Below, piece after piece: positions 26,508 to 35,626 of a stretch of DNA of 64,000 bases; positions within the stretch are counted from its first letter, which is position 1; every line of letters begins with the position of its first letter. This DNA is from Bacteroidales bacterium (lineage in GTDB: Bacteria > Bacteroidota > Bacteroidia > Bacteroidales > WCHB1-69). The notes below the pieces were generated by a model. It had not been told where the DNA came from. It was given only the letters and a program-made list of their open reading frames with translations, and did not search any database. The position numbers and the translations under genes were made by a program. Location: assembly GCA_024400755.1 (NCBI GenBank), contig JAKSMG010000001.1:186001-250000 (forward strand), given 5' to 3'.

Positions 26508-27896
26508 ATGGGAATTGGAATGCAGATACTGGGCTTGATTGCCAGTTTGAGTTTGTTGGTTTTTGTTCACGAATTAGGACATTTTATTTTTGCGCGCATC
26601 TTTCACACGCGTGTCGATAAATTTTACCTTTTTTTCAACCCGGGTTTTTCCATTATGAGAATGAAGAAATGCGGGGACAAATTTCAATTTAGTTTTTTCT
26701 CTTCCGATTCTCCTGAAGATTGGAAAAACTACCCCGAAACCACTGAATGGGGCATCGGATGGCTGCCATTGGGCGGTTACTGCTCTATCGTCGGAATGGT
26801 GGATGAAACCACCAAGGCCAACGAACTTCCCGCAGAACCTCAACCCTGGGAATTTCGTTCCAAACCGGCTTGGCAACGCTTGCTAATCATTGTGGGCGGC
26901 GTGCTGATGAACTTTCTCTCCGCTATTATCATTTATGTAGGATTAATGGCCTATTATGGTGAAGAATTCATTCCGGTTACCGAAGCCAAATACGGCATGC
27001 AGTTTACGGAATGTGCCCAGGAAATAGGATTCCAAAATGGCGACAAAATTGTATCCGTTGACGGCAAAAAGCCCGAAACCATTGGAGATTTTTCCACTGC
27101 CCTACTCATCGATGGCGTGAAAAAAGTCACAGTCAACCGTCAGGGAGGATTATATGATGTCAACATTCCTGAAGATTTCGGCCAGCGTGTATTGGCCTCT
27201 GGTGACAAGGGCGGTTTCTGTATGTTCAACTTTCCATTTGTCATTGACTTAGTTATGGAAGATTATCCGGCAGCGAAAGCAGGACTTCAAGCCGGCGATT
27301 CCTTGGTAGCCATTAACGGTGAAAATTATTTTTCATACTTTGATTATCAAAATATCTTGTTGAAACACAAAAATGAAAACGTTGAATTGGGTTTCTACCG
27401 CGGCGACTCACTGATGTCTGTCGTCGTAATGGTCAATGAGGAAGGAAAAATCGGAGCATACGTTAAAGACTTCATTTCCACCTTTGACACCAAAGTCGTC
27501 AAATACAACTTTGTACAATCCATTCCAGCCGGCATTGACAAAGGATTTGAGACTTTAGGCACCTACGTCAAGCAATTCAAACTCGTGTTCACGAAAGAAG
27601 GTGCCACGCAATTGGGTGGTTTCGGCACTATCGGAAGCATTTTCCCGAAAATTTGGGATTGGGAACGCTTCTGGAACATGACCGCCTTCTTAGGCATTAT
27701 CTTGGCCTTTATGAACATTATTCCTATTCCTGCGTTGGATGGTGGTTACCTGCTGTTCATCATCGTTGAAATGATTACCCGAAAGAAGCCCAGCGACAAA
27801 TTCATCGGAATCGCCAATACGATCGGTTTTACCATTTTAATTTTATTGTTGATATACGCCAACGGGCTGGATGTGATACGAGCGTTCTTTAAGTAA
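26508..27896 (+). CDS. rseP: RseP-family site-2 intramembrane metalloprotease
   Basis: RseP cuts membrane-bound regulators or leftover signal peptides inside the inner membrane. The 462-residue product has the zinc motif HELGH at 21-25 in the first membrane helix and the third zinc ligand region NIIPIPALDGGYLLF near the C-terminus. Two PDZ-like periplasmic segments lie between (GFQNGDKIVSVDGKKPE; GLQAGDSLVAINGENY). Length and layout fit the family. It follows ispC by 12 nt. Confidence 0.95.
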   Translation: MGIGMQILGLIASLSLLVFVHELGHFIFARIFHTRVDKFYLFFNPGFSIMRMKKCGDKFQFSFFSSDSPEDWKNYPETTEWGIGWLPLGGYCSIVGMVDETTKANELPAEPQPWEFRSKPAWQRLLIIVGGVLMNFLSAIIIYVGLMAYYGEEFIPVTEAKYGMQFTECAQEIGFQNGDKIVSVDGKKPETIGDFSTALLIDGVKKVTVNRQGGLYDVNIPEDFGQRVLASGDKGGFCMFNFPFVIDLVMEDYPAAKAGLQAGDSLVAINGENYFSYFDYQNILLKHKNENVELGFYRGDSLMSVVVMVNEEGKIGAYVKDFISTFDTKVVKYNFVQSIPAGIDKGFETLGTYVKQFKLVFTKEGATQLGGFGTIGSIFPKIWDWERFWNMTAFLGIILAFMNIIPIPALDGGYLLFIIVEMITRKKPSDKFIGIANTIGFTILILLLIYANGLDVIRAFFK

Positions 27897-27913
27897 CGCA
27901 AACACTTGTACCA

Positions 27914-28777
27914 ATGCATTTTCTATTTTGGTTTATACTTTATCCGCTTTCTTTGTTGCCATTATGCATCTTATATGGCATTGGATTGGTATTGTACATC
28001 GTTCTGGCATATCTCGTTCGCTATCGCAGAAAAGTCATTGATGAAAACCTTCGGCATTCCTTTCCCGAAAAAAGTGAAAAAGAACTTGCCCGCATTCGCA
28101 GACAATACTATTGGCATTTGGCTCAACTGGCTGCCGAAATGCTCAAGATGCTCACCCTAAGTCGTCATAAGGTCAAACAAAGATATCGCTGTGAGAATCC
28201 TGAAGTCGTTAATCGTTTTTTTGATGAGGGAAAGAGTGTCATCCTTATGTCCAGTCATTACAACAATTGGGAATGGATGGTTTTGAGTTTGGATATGCAG
28301 TTTAAGCATCACGGCATTGGCATTGGCAAGCCCAACAGTAATAAAAAATTCGAAAAATTAATCAACCGGGCACGTACTCGCTATGGCACAGAAGTCGTTT
28401 TTGCCGACACCGTCAAAGAAGTTTTCGAGAACTATGAATCCAAGCACATTCCTTGCTGCTATATGATGCTGAGCGACCAATCGCCAAGTAATCCGAGAAA
28501 GTGCTTTGTCACCGACTTTTTAAACCAGCAGTCCGGCATATTGTTTGGAGCCGAACACTATGCACAAAAGTACGACATTCCCGTCATATACTATCAGGTC
28601 ATCAAAGATAAACTCGGATATTATCATCTTGAATTTGAACTAATTACAGATCATCCGACACAAACGGAATACGGTTATATCACCACACGATACGCCCAAT
28701 TATTGGAAAAAAGCATTCGGCAAAATCCTTCCTATTGGTTGTGGAGTCATCGCCGTTGGAAACACAAATTTAATTAA
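27914..28777 (+). CDS. lysophospholipid/lipid A acyltransferase (LpxL/HtrB family)
   Basis: Members transfer a secondary acyl chain to lipid A at the inner face of the inner membrane. The 287-residue product has an N-terminal membrane anchor (PLSLLPLCILYGIGLVLYIV), then YRRKVIDENLRHSFPEKS, the family signature. The catalytic HxxxxE motif is SSHYNNWEW. DQSPSNPRK follows, and the end reads WLWSHRRWKHKF, also typical. It lies 17 nt behind rseP in the envelope operon. The acyl chain and the exact position cannot be told. Confidence 0.93.
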   Translation: MHFLFWFILYPLSLLPLCILYGIGLVLYIVLAYLVRYRRKVIDENLRHSFPEKSEKELARIRRQYYWHLAQLAAEMLKMLTLSRHKVKQRYRCENPEVVNRFFDEGKSVILMSSHYNNWEWMVLSLDMQFKHHGIGIGKPNSNKKFEKLINRARTRYGTEVVFADTVKEVFENYESKHIPCCYMMLSDQSPSNPRKCFVTDFLNQQSGILFGAEHYAQKYDIPVIYYQVIKDKLGYYHLEFELITDHPTQTEYGYITTRYAQLLEKSIRQNPSYWLWSHRRWKHKFN

Positions 28778-28785
28778 CACATACT

Positions 28786-29547
28786 ATGAATCAAACTATA
28801 GAAACGATTTTAAATCACAGAAGCATTCGAAAATTCAAGGCGGAAGCGGTTGGACAAGACACCATTCAGACCATTCTTCGATGTGCCTGCAACGGATCGA
28901 CATTAGGAAATATGCAACTTTTCAGCATCATTGTCACCACCGACAAAGATATGATGCAAAAGACGGCTCCTCTGCACTTCAACCAGCCCATTGCCACCAA
29001 CGCTCCCCTGATGATGACTTTCTGTGCCGACCTACACCGTTTCAACCGCTATTGTGAATTTCGCAACGCCTCTACCGATAGTTATGACAATCTGCAGTCC
29101 TACCAATGGGCCGTTACCGACGCGATTATTGCCGCACAAAACGCCTGCGTGGCCGCCGAATCCCTGGGTTTAGGAATTTGCTGGTTAGGAACCATCACCT
29201 ATCAAGTAGATCAATTCATTGATATACTGCATTTGCCAAAGAACGTCATTCCCGTTGCCTGCATTTCGATGGGTTATCCCGACGAGCAACCCGCTTTGAC
29301 CGACAAACTTCCCGTTGAGGCCTTTGTTCATCAAGACACTTACCAAGATTATTCTGAATACGACATCAACAAATTATACAAAGACAAAGAAACGCACCCC
29401 AACACCATTCAAATTCTCAAGGAAAACAATTTGGAAAATCTGGCTCAAGTCTTTACAGAACGAAGATATGTCAAGAAGGACAACGAATTTTTCGCCGACG
29501 TGTTGAAAAAGGCATTGCAAAATCAACATTTTTTAAAAGAAGAATAG
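28786..29547 (+). CDS. nitroreductase family NAD(P)H-dependent flavin oxidoreductase
   Basis: This FMN enzyme belongs to the NfsA/FRP-like branch of the nitroreductase fold. The 253-residue product starts TIETILNHRSIRKFK, the family's FMN phosphate contact. It has SLGLGICWLGTITYQVDQFI and PVACISMGYPDEQP, as in NfsA-type proteins, and a helical C-terminal extension (LAQVFTERRYVKKDNEFF). The physiological substrate is unknown. It lies 8 nt downstream of the acyltransferase gene and is in the same operon. Confidence 0.9.
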   Translation: MNQTIETILNHRSIRKFKAEAVGQDTIQTILRCACNGSTLGNMQLFSIIVTTDKDMMQKTAPLHFNQPIATNAPLMMTFCADLHRFNRYCEFRNASTDSYDNLQSYQWAVTDAIIAAQNACVAAESLGLGICWLGTITYQVDQFIDILHLPKNVIPVACISMGYPDEQPALTDKLPVEAFVHQDTYQDYSEYDINKLYKDKETHPNTIQILKENNLENLAQVFTERRYVKKDNEFFADVLKKALQNQHFLKEE

Positions 29548-29570
29548 ACCATTTATCTTGATTTATCGCA

Positions 29571-30227
29571 ATGAAGGCATCGGATGTTTTTTCGGCAGAA
29601 CTGCAGCAATATAAAACGGTCATTTTGGCCAATGGGAAATTCCCGAGTAACGAAATTGCCCTACGCTTTATCGAACAGGCAGAGCGCATTATCTGCTGCG
29701 ACGGAGCCGTGGAAAAACTGCTGCACTTTGGTAAACAGCCCGACGTTGTCATTGGCGACTTCGATTCCATTCCCCACACTTTCCTTCAACAGCTGAAAGA
29801 AATCGTCATAGAAGATAAAGATACTGAAAAAAATGATTTACAAAAATCATTAAATTATTGTAAATCAAATAATTATAACAATATTTCAATTATTGGGGCC
29901 TGTGGTTTACGCGAAGATCACCAATTGGCCAATTTAGCCATTTTGGATATGTTTTCCGCAGACTTAGACTTGATAATGGTCAGCGATCACGGCATTTTCT
30001 CTTTTATTTCTGAAGATCGTGATTTTAATTCCTATCCTGGTCAAGCCGTATCAATTTTCAATTTGGATGGGAAAGCCCGTTTTACTTTTCACGGACTGAG
30101 ATATCCCGTCCACGAACGACAATTCACGCATTTATGGGAAGGCAGTTTAAATATTTCGGAAGGAGAACGCTTTCGAATTGAAGTTTACGGCGGGAATGGA
30201 ATTATATACAGAGCATTTCAAAATTAA
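29571..30227 (+). CDS. thiN: thiamine pyrophosphokinase
   Basis: The enzyme transfers diphosphate from ATP to thiamine, making the active cofactor. The 218-residue product has the family motifs IICCDGAVEKLL, VVIGDFDSIP (metal and nucleotide contacts) and DTEKNDLQKSL, then GACGLREDHQLANLAIL, and the thiamine-binding half near the end (LWEGSLNISEGERFRIEV). The start ATG 29571 follows the nitroreductase gene by 23 nt. Length is typical. Confidence 0.93.
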   Translation: MKASDVFSAELQQYKTVILANGKFPSNEIALRFIEQAERIICCDGAVEKLLHFGKQPDVVIGDFDSIPHTFLQQLKEIVIEDKDTEKNDLQKSLNYCKSNNYNNISIIGACGLREDHQLANLAILDMFSADLDLIMVSDHGIFSFISEDRDFNSYPGQAVSIFNLDGKARFTFHGLRYPVHERQFTHLWEGSLNISEGERFRIEVYGGNGIIYRAFQN

Positions 30228-30246
30228 TTAAATAGAAGACACAACT

Positions 30247-31056
30247 ATGGAAAACAAGCAGAAGGTCATTCTTATCACTGGCGCATCGTCAGGTTTTGGC
30301 AAAGCCACCGCCGAATTATTAGCCAGCCGCGGGCATATTGTTTACGGAACCAGCCGAAAAGCCACGGAACATCCAAGCATTCGTTTTTTACAGATGGACG
30401 TACGAGACGTCGCATCCGTGAAGGCCGGAGTTGAGCAAGTTATTCTTCAAGAAGGTCGCATTGACGTATTGGTCAACAACGCAGGAATGGGTATTGGCGG
30501 GGCCTTGGAATTGGCTACTGAAGAAGAAATAGACTTGCAAATGGGCACCAACTTCCGCGGTTGTGTCAATGTATGTCGTCAAGTGCTGCCGCAGATGCGA
30601 AAGCAACGAACAGGAAAAATCATCAATTTGAGTTCCATTGGCGGCGTGATGGGCCTTCCCTACCAGGGGTTTTATTCGGCTTCAAAATTTGCCATTGAAG
30701 GATTTTCAGAAGCCCTCAGTGCCGAAGTCAAGGGATTTGGCATCAGTGTTTCCTTAGTTGAACCGGGCGATTTTGCCACCAACTTCACCGCACGCCGCGT
30801 AAATTCCTCGGCAAGCTTGGAAAACGAGGATTACGGTCCCATCTTCAAACGCAGTTTGTCGCTCATAGAAAAAGAAGAAAATGGAGGACTTAAACCCGAT
30901 GTTTTGGCACGTGCCATTGAAAAAATCGTCAATGCCAAGCATCCTCGTTTTCGTTACGTCGTAGCCAATTTTGAACAAAAATTATCGGTTATTCTCAAGC
31001 ATATCCTGCCGGGAAACTGCTTTGTGAATATTCTTCGAGATTATTATAAATCGTAA
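30247..31056 (+). CDS. short-chain dehydrogenase/reductase
   Basis: This is a classical SDR with the nucleotide motif TGASSGFG (11-18), NNAG (77-80), catalytic Ser-130, Tyr-143 and Lys-147 (YSASK). The 269-residue length is typical. The sequence after the active site (SLVEPGDFATNFTARR) and the hydrophobic C-terminus resemble SDRs acting on lipids or steroids. It is the last gene of the ispC operon and ends 5 nt from the convergent GNAT gene, beside serine palmitoyltransferase. A role as 3-ketosphinganine reductase is therefore possible but is only an inference. Confidence 0.9.
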   Translation: MENKQKVILITGASSGFGKATAELLASRGHIVYGTSRKATEHPSIRFLQMDVRDVASVKAGVEQVILQEGRIDVLVNNAGMGIGGALELATEEEIDLQMGTNFRGCVNVCRQVLPQMRKQRTGKIINLSSIGGVMGLPYQGFYSASKFAIEGFSEALSAEVKGFGISVSLVEPGDFATNFTARRVNSSASLENEDYGPIFKRSLSLIEKEENGGLKPDVLARAIEKIVNAKHPRFRYVVANFEQKLSVILKHILPGNCFVNILRDYYKS

Positions 31057-31061
31057 TAAAA

Positions 31062-32183
31062 TTACAGCAGGGATTTGCCAAAAACGGCACGCTTCATCAG
31101 TTCCTCTCCATTGTACTTTGACCAGATCTTCACTGCGTCGAAACCAATAATCTGAGGATTGGTATAAGCATATTTCACGCCATGATTGATGATATTCTGG
31201 GTCATTTCGGTATAAAAGAGTGAATGTACGCCTTTTTTCTGCCAATCCGGATGAACACCGGTAAGCAGCAAATCCACCTCGTCGTACTTTCTCAAAGCGC
31301 GAAGCAAATGGAACCAACCAAACGGAAACAATCTGCCATTTGCTTTTTGGTAAGCCTCGTTCATACTGGGAATTCCCAAACCGAAAGCCACCAGATTATC
31401 GTCTTTGTCAACTACAAATTTTGCAAAATCAAGATTGATGAATGGGAAATATTCATTGATATAAACATCAATTTCCTTTTCAGTCAGCGGCACAAAATCA
31501 AACAAGTCCTTAAACGAGCTATTCAATGTATGGAAAAACTTTTTTCCATAATTGAAAACCTCTTTCCGTTTTTTAAAATCGAGAACCTTTAACTGATATT
31601 TATCCTTAATCAGTTCATTTACCCGAAGGATTTTCTCAGGCACAGTTTGTTCGATTTTGATGCGATACTGCTGCCAACGGCATTTGATTTCGAAACCCAG
31701 ACGCTGAATAAACCGAATATAGTATTCAGGATTATACAAAGTGCTCAAATTTTGTCTTTGGTCGAAGTTGTCAATCATCCAGCATTCCTTATCCATATCG
31801 GTAAAGCCGAGTGGTCCTTCTATTTCGTCCATTCCGTGTGCTTTGCCGAACTCTTCCACCTTTGATATCAGTGCAGAAAAAACGTCAAAGTCCTCAATAA
31901 AGTCGAACCAGCCGAAACGCACACATTTTTTGCTCCAATGCTGATTGCAGGAATTATTGATGATAGCTGCCACACGACCCACGATTTGATTGTCGCGATA
32001 AGCCAAAAACATTTTAAAATCGCAGTGGTCCATCGCAGGATTCTTGGAAGTCAGCAGCCCCTTTTCATCCATCATCAATGGCGGAATATAAGTTGGGACG
32101 TCCTTAAATAAGCGATTAGGGAATTTGATAAACTGCCGCAATTCCCTTCTGGTACGGACTTCTTTAATACTTATATCAGCCAT
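31062..32183 (-). CDS. GNAT-fold acyltransferase-like protein next to serine palmitoyltransferase
   Basis: The 374-residue product belongs to a widespread but poorly described family of two-lobed GNAT-fold proteins. It starts with the signature RELRQFIKFPNRLFKDVP then YIPPL. It has FLAYRDNQIVGRVAAIINN, GPLGFTDMDKECWMIDNF and a C-terminal GNAT lobe (LLLTGVHPDWQKKGVHSLFY). The start at 32183 (MADISIKEV) gives the family N-terminus; a longer ATG version overlaps spt. It lies 10 nt behind spt in the same operon, so N-acylation of the sphingoid base is a reasonable guess. No experimental link is known to me. Confidence 0.8.
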   Translation of the reverse strand: MADISIKEVRTRRELRQFIKFPNRLFKDVPTYIPPLMMDEKGLLTSKNPAMDHCDFKMFLAYRDNQIVGRVAAIINNSCNQHWSKKCVRFGWFDFIEDFDVFSALISKVEEFGKAHGMDEIEGPLGFTDMDKECWMIDNFDQRQNLSTLYNPEYYIRFIQRLGFEIKCRWQQYRIKIEQTVPEKILRVNELIKDKYQLKVLDFKKRKEVFNYGKKFFHTLNSSFKDLFDFVPLTEKEIDVYINEYFPFINLDFAKFVVDKDDNLVAFGLGIPSMNEAYQKANGRLFPFGWFHLLRALRKYDEVDLLLTGVHPDWQKKGVHSLFYTEMTQNIINHGVKYAYTNPQIIGFDAVKIWSKYNGEELMKRAVFGKSLL

Positions 32184-32193
32184 ACAACGAATT

Positions 32194-33378
32194 TTATAAT
32201 ATTTCCAATTGTTTAAAGCACTTGTAGATTTTATCAACCGCAAAATCCACCTGTGATTTTGTATGGGTTGCCATCATCGCGATTCTAATCAAAGTATCTT
32301 GAGAAGGAACAGCGGGAGCCACGACAGGACAAACAAAGACGCCCTCTTCAAGCAGCATGTGGGTTACCTGGAACGTTTTTTCATTATCGTGGACAAACAG
32401 CGGAATAATCGGCGTTTCCGTATTTCCGATTTCAAAACCGAGATCCTGGAAAGACTTCTTCGCATAATTCGTGATATCCCACAATGCCTGTTGACGTTCC
32501 GGTTCAGAACGCATAATATGCAACGCAGCCAATACCGAAGCCGTAGAAGCGGGAGAAATGGAAGCGGTAAAAATATAGGGTCTCACATTATGTTTCAAGT
32601 AATTCATCGTATCGGCATCGGTAGCGATAAAACCACCCACGGAAGCCAATGATTTGGAGAAGGTTCCCATAACGATTTCCACATCATTCAAGAGATTGAA
32701 ATGGTCGCAAGTTCCACGTCCTTCACGTCCGAAAACACCTAAGCCGTGGGCTTCATCAACCATCAACGTGGCTTGATATTCTTCGCACAACTTCACCAAT
32801 TCGGGCAGTGGAGCCACATCGCCTTCCATTGAGAACACCCCGTCGGTAACCACCAACCTTGGAATATCCGAAGTACTTCGCTGCAAAAGGCGTTCCAAGT
32901 CCTGCAGATTGTTATGCTTATATTTGCAAGTATTGGCGAAAGTGATCTGCAAGCCCTCGCGTATGGAAGCGTGATCCCGCTCATCAAAAAAGACAAAATC
33001 ATTTCTACCCATCAACGCCGAGATAACTCCCGAATTGGCCTGGAACCCGGCTGAAAAGAGCATAACCGCGTCTTTCCCCATAAACTCCGCCAACTCGTCC
33101 TGCAATTGAACGTGAATATCCAATGTACCATTTAGGAATGGCGAACCCGCACAACCGGAACCATACTTGTCAATGGCCGCTTTGGCAGCTTCCTTAATTT
33201 TTGGATGATTCGTCAAGCCCAAATAAGAATTAGAGCCAAACATCAACACCTTCTTACCATTGATGGTAACTTCTGTATTTTGCTCGGAAGAAATAGGAAT
33301 AAAATACGGATAAATTCCTTTTTCCATTACTTCCTGTGGTGCACGATATTGATTAAATTTTTTGCGTAACGGTTTCAT
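32194..33378 (-). CDS. serine palmitoyltransferase (alpha-oxoamine synthase family)
   Basis: The enzyme condenses serine with palmitoyl-CoA to 3-ketosphinganine, the first step of sphingolipid synthesis, with PLP. The 394-residue product has MFGSNSYLGLTNHPKI, the PLP-contact stretch VDEAHGLGVFG (207-217) and the PLP lysine in TFSKSLASVGGF (Lys-242). Length and N-terminus (FNQYRAPQEVMEKGIYPYF) match the Bacteroides/Porphyromonas enzymes rather than the closely related Kbl or BioF. Sphingolipids are typical of this lineage. It is followed at 10 nt by a GNAT-like acyltransferase gene. Confidence 0.9.
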   Translation of the reverse strand: MKPLRKKFNQYRAPQEVMEKGIYPYFIPISSEQNTEVTINGKKVLMFGSNSYLGLTNHPKIKEAAKAAIDKYGSGCAGSPFLNGTLDIHVQLQDELAEFMGKDAVMLFSAGFQANSGVISALMGRNDFVFFDERDHASIREGLQITFANTCKYKHNNLQDLERLLQRSTSDIPRLVVTDGVFSMEGDVAPLPELVKLCEEYQATLMVDEAHGLGVFGREGRGTCDHFNLLNDVEIVMGTFSKSLASVGGFIATDADTMNYLKHNVRPYIFTASISPASTASVLAALHIMRSEPERQQALWDITNYAKKSFQDLGFEIGNTETPIIPLFVHDNEKTFQVTHMLLEEGVFVCPVVAPAVPSQDTLIRIAMMATHTKSQVDFAVDKIYKCFKQLEIL

Positions 33379-33659
33379 TAACTTTCTTTAACAAATATAT
33401 CTTGCAAAAATACAAAAAAATATAAAATACGCAACTGATTGTTTTTTTTCTTAAATCAATTATAATCAACTACAAATCAATTCATTGCAAAATATCAGTA
33501 CAAATAATTGTAATTATGTGATTTAGTAAAACATCAATTTCTTTTTGCAATTATACAAATTGAGATAAATTTGTGACAACCAGGGATGTTAGTATTTTAG
33601 TTTCAGGTCTTAGCAATAATCAGTCAATGCCTATGTGCCAAAAAAAATACGAAATTAAC
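33379..33659. other. AT-rich intergenic region upstream of spt
   Basis: This 281-nt gap carries the spt promoter box near its left end. The remaining about 240 nt, behind the end of the macB-like gene, shows no gene, repeat or clear terminator. Confidence 0.55.
33405..33412 (-). promoter_or_regulatory. promoter -7 box for spt operon
   Basis: The minus strand reads TATTTTTG followed by C, 26 nt before the spt ATG at 33378. Confidence 0.68.
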
Positions 33660-34880
33660 CTATTCATATCGTAACGCAGCAATAGGATCCATATTGGCTG
33701 CTTTTTTGGCAGGATACCAACCAAAGAAAATACCGGTAGCAGCACATACCAAAAACGACACCAAAATGGCAGTTTGACTAACAACGAAAGGCCATTTCAG
33801 CACGTATGAAAGCAAGTACGACAAAATCAGTCCTAGAATTATGCCGATGAGACCGCCAATCAAACTTAAAATAACACTTTCAGATAGAAATTGTAACATA
33901 ATGTCGCGATTTTGGGCACCAATAGCCATACGAAGACCTATTTCCTTCGTTCGCTCCGTCACCGTGACATACATAATGTTCATAATTCCGATACCACCCA
34001 CAATCAACGAAATGGAAGCGATGGCTGCCAAAAGCACGGTAAGCAGCTGGGTAACGGAACTCATCGTGGTCAACAACTCTTCCTGGGTTCTGATTTCAAA
34101 ATCATCTTCCGCACCCGGTGCGATTTTATGATTGCTTCGTAAGATATAAGTGATTTCGGTAGCGGCATATTCCGATTCTTCTTCCGAAGTGGCGGAAGCA
34201 AACAGCATATTGAAATGGTTGATAGCCATAAAGCGTTTTTGCACCGTGGTATAAGGCACCAAGACCACGTCATCCTGGTCCTGTCCCATTTGGTTCTGCC
34301 CCTTTGCCTCCAACACACCTATAACCTTCATAGGAATAGAGCCGAAACGCACAACCTGTCCAATTGGATTTTCTCCATTCTTAAACAAATTTTCCACCAC
34401 CGTCTTGCCGATCACGCACACCTTGTTATACTTCTTCACATCTTCATCGGTAAACATAATTCCACTTTCCAACTTATACATACGGATATTCAAGTAGGAA
34501 GGCGCCACTCCCTGGATGGAACCGGGATGATTATTTGATCCGAAAACCAGCTGTGCCGATGAATTGACCAGGGGGGAAACATTGGCCACATAGCGCGTGT
34601 TCTGTTCAAGTGCATTTAGATCCCTCATATCCAAGGATTGTGCACTGGCACTACCCATATTCACGCCACCACGCATTTGGCGAGCCGGCATAATCATAAT
34701 CATATTTGATCCCATACCCGACAATTGTTCACGCACGCTCAACGTAGAACTTTGTCCCAAGCTTACCATAGCAATAACGGAGGCGATACCGATGATGATA
34801 CCGAGCATCGTTAAACCCGCCCGTTTCTTATTTCTCATCAAAGCCCTAATGGCGATTCGTATAAGACTTAATATATTCAT
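33660..34880 (-). CDS. MacB-type ABC transporter permease
   Basis: The 406-residue permease has one N-terminal membrane helix after the signature NKKRAGLTMLGIIIGIASVI, a large periplasmic MacB domain (about 50-270) and three C-terminal helices of the FtsX domain (LTVLLAAIASISLIVGGIGI; TERTKEIGLRMAIGAQ). The permease is separate from the ATPase, unlike E. coli MacB, where they are fused. MacB-type systems use the ATPase to drive periplasmic export of macrolides, peptides or lipids. It is the last gene of the TolC-MacA-ATPase-permease operon, 3 nt behind the ATPase gene. Confidence 0.93.
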   Translation of the reverse strand: MNILSLIRIAIRALMRNKKRAGLTMLGIIIGIASVIAMVSLGQSSTLSVREQLSGMGSNMIMIMPARQMRGGVNMGSASAQSLDMRDLNALEQNTRYVANVSPLVNSSAQLVFGSNNHPGSIQGVAPSYLNIRMYKLESGIMFTDEDVKKYNKVCVIGKTVVENLFKNGENPIGQVVRFGSIPMKVIGVLEAKGQNQMGQDQDDVVLVPYTTVQKRFMAINHFNMLFASATSEEESEYAATEITYILRSNHKIAPGAEDDFEIRTQEELLTTMSSVTQLLTVLLAAIASISLIVGGIGIMNIMYVTVTERTKEIGLRMAIGAQNRDIMLQFLSESVILSLIGGLIGIILGLILSYLLSYVLKWPFVVSQTAILVSFLVCAATGIFFGWYPAKKAANMDPIAALRYE

Positions 34881-34883
34881 AAG

Positions 34884-35624
34884 CTAAATCTTAAACTCCT
34901 TATAATTTTGCAAGGCCAGCGCCGCAGACTGCATTTCAACTGGCACGTCTTCAATAATATTTCCGTCACGCAACTTGATGGTACGTGTCGTAAAAACAGC
35001 GATATCAGGTTCGTGGGTGACAAAGGCGATGGTTTTTCCTTTGTCGTGCAAATCCTGAAACAGACTCATAATTTCATAGGATGTACGCGTATCCAAATTG
35101 CCCGTGGCCTCATCTGCCAGCAAAATGACCGGATCGTTGACCAAGGCACGGGCGATGGCCACACGTTGCTGCTGACCACCAGACATTTGGTTAGGCATAT
35201 GCATCAAACGGTTTTCCAATCCCACCGCCACCAATGCTTCTATGGCCCTTTCTCGTCGTTCCTTCGACGACACCTGCGAATTATACATTAATGGCAATTC
35301 CACATTCTCGATAGCGGTTGTCCTCGCCAACAGATTGTAATTTTGAAAGACGAAACCGATTTTACGATTTCGAAGCGTGGATAATTCCTTTTTGGACAAG
35401 GTGCTAACCGCCACACCGTCAATGCAGTATTCACCGGCTGATGGACGATCGAGGCAGCCCAATATGTTTAACAAGGTTGATTTTCCCGAACCGCTGGTTC
35501 CCATTATGCTGACGAACTCGCCACGCTCAATGGAGAAAGTCACCCCGTTGAGTGCGTGCACATCCTCATTACCCACGCGAAAAATCCGCTTCAGATTCGT
35601 GATTTTGAGAATTTCGTTGTCCAT
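34884..35624 (-). CDS. ABC transporter ATP-binding protein (MacB/LolD type)
   Basis: The 246-residue ATPase has Walker A MGTSGSGKST (41-50), signature MSGGQQQRVAIARAL, Walker B VILLADEATGNLD and the H-loop FVTHEPDIA. The sequence NYNLLARTTAIENVELPLMY is typical of the LolD/MacB group that drives type VII ABC systems. It pairs with the separate permease gene 3 nt downstream and with the adaptor gene 2 nt upstream. Confidence 0.95.
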   Translation of the reverse strand: MDNEILKITNLKRIFRVGNEDVHALNGVTFSIERGEFVSIMGTSGSGKSTLLNILGCLDRPSAGEYCIDGVAVSTLSKKELSTLRNRKIGFVFQNYNLLARTTAIENVELPLMYNSQVSSKERRERAIEALVAVGLENRLMHMPNQMSGGQQQRVAIARALVNDPVILLADEATGNLDTRTSYEIMSLFQDLHDKGKTIAFVTHEPDIAVFTTRTIKLRDGNIIEDVPVEMQSAALALQNYKEFKI

Positions 35625-35626
35625 AA

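Noticed and set aside
32194..33378. 2-amino-3-ketobutyrate CoA ligase or BioF
   Set aside because: Related folds, but the N-terminus and flanking acyltransferase gene fit the Bacteroidota serine palmitoyltransferase better.
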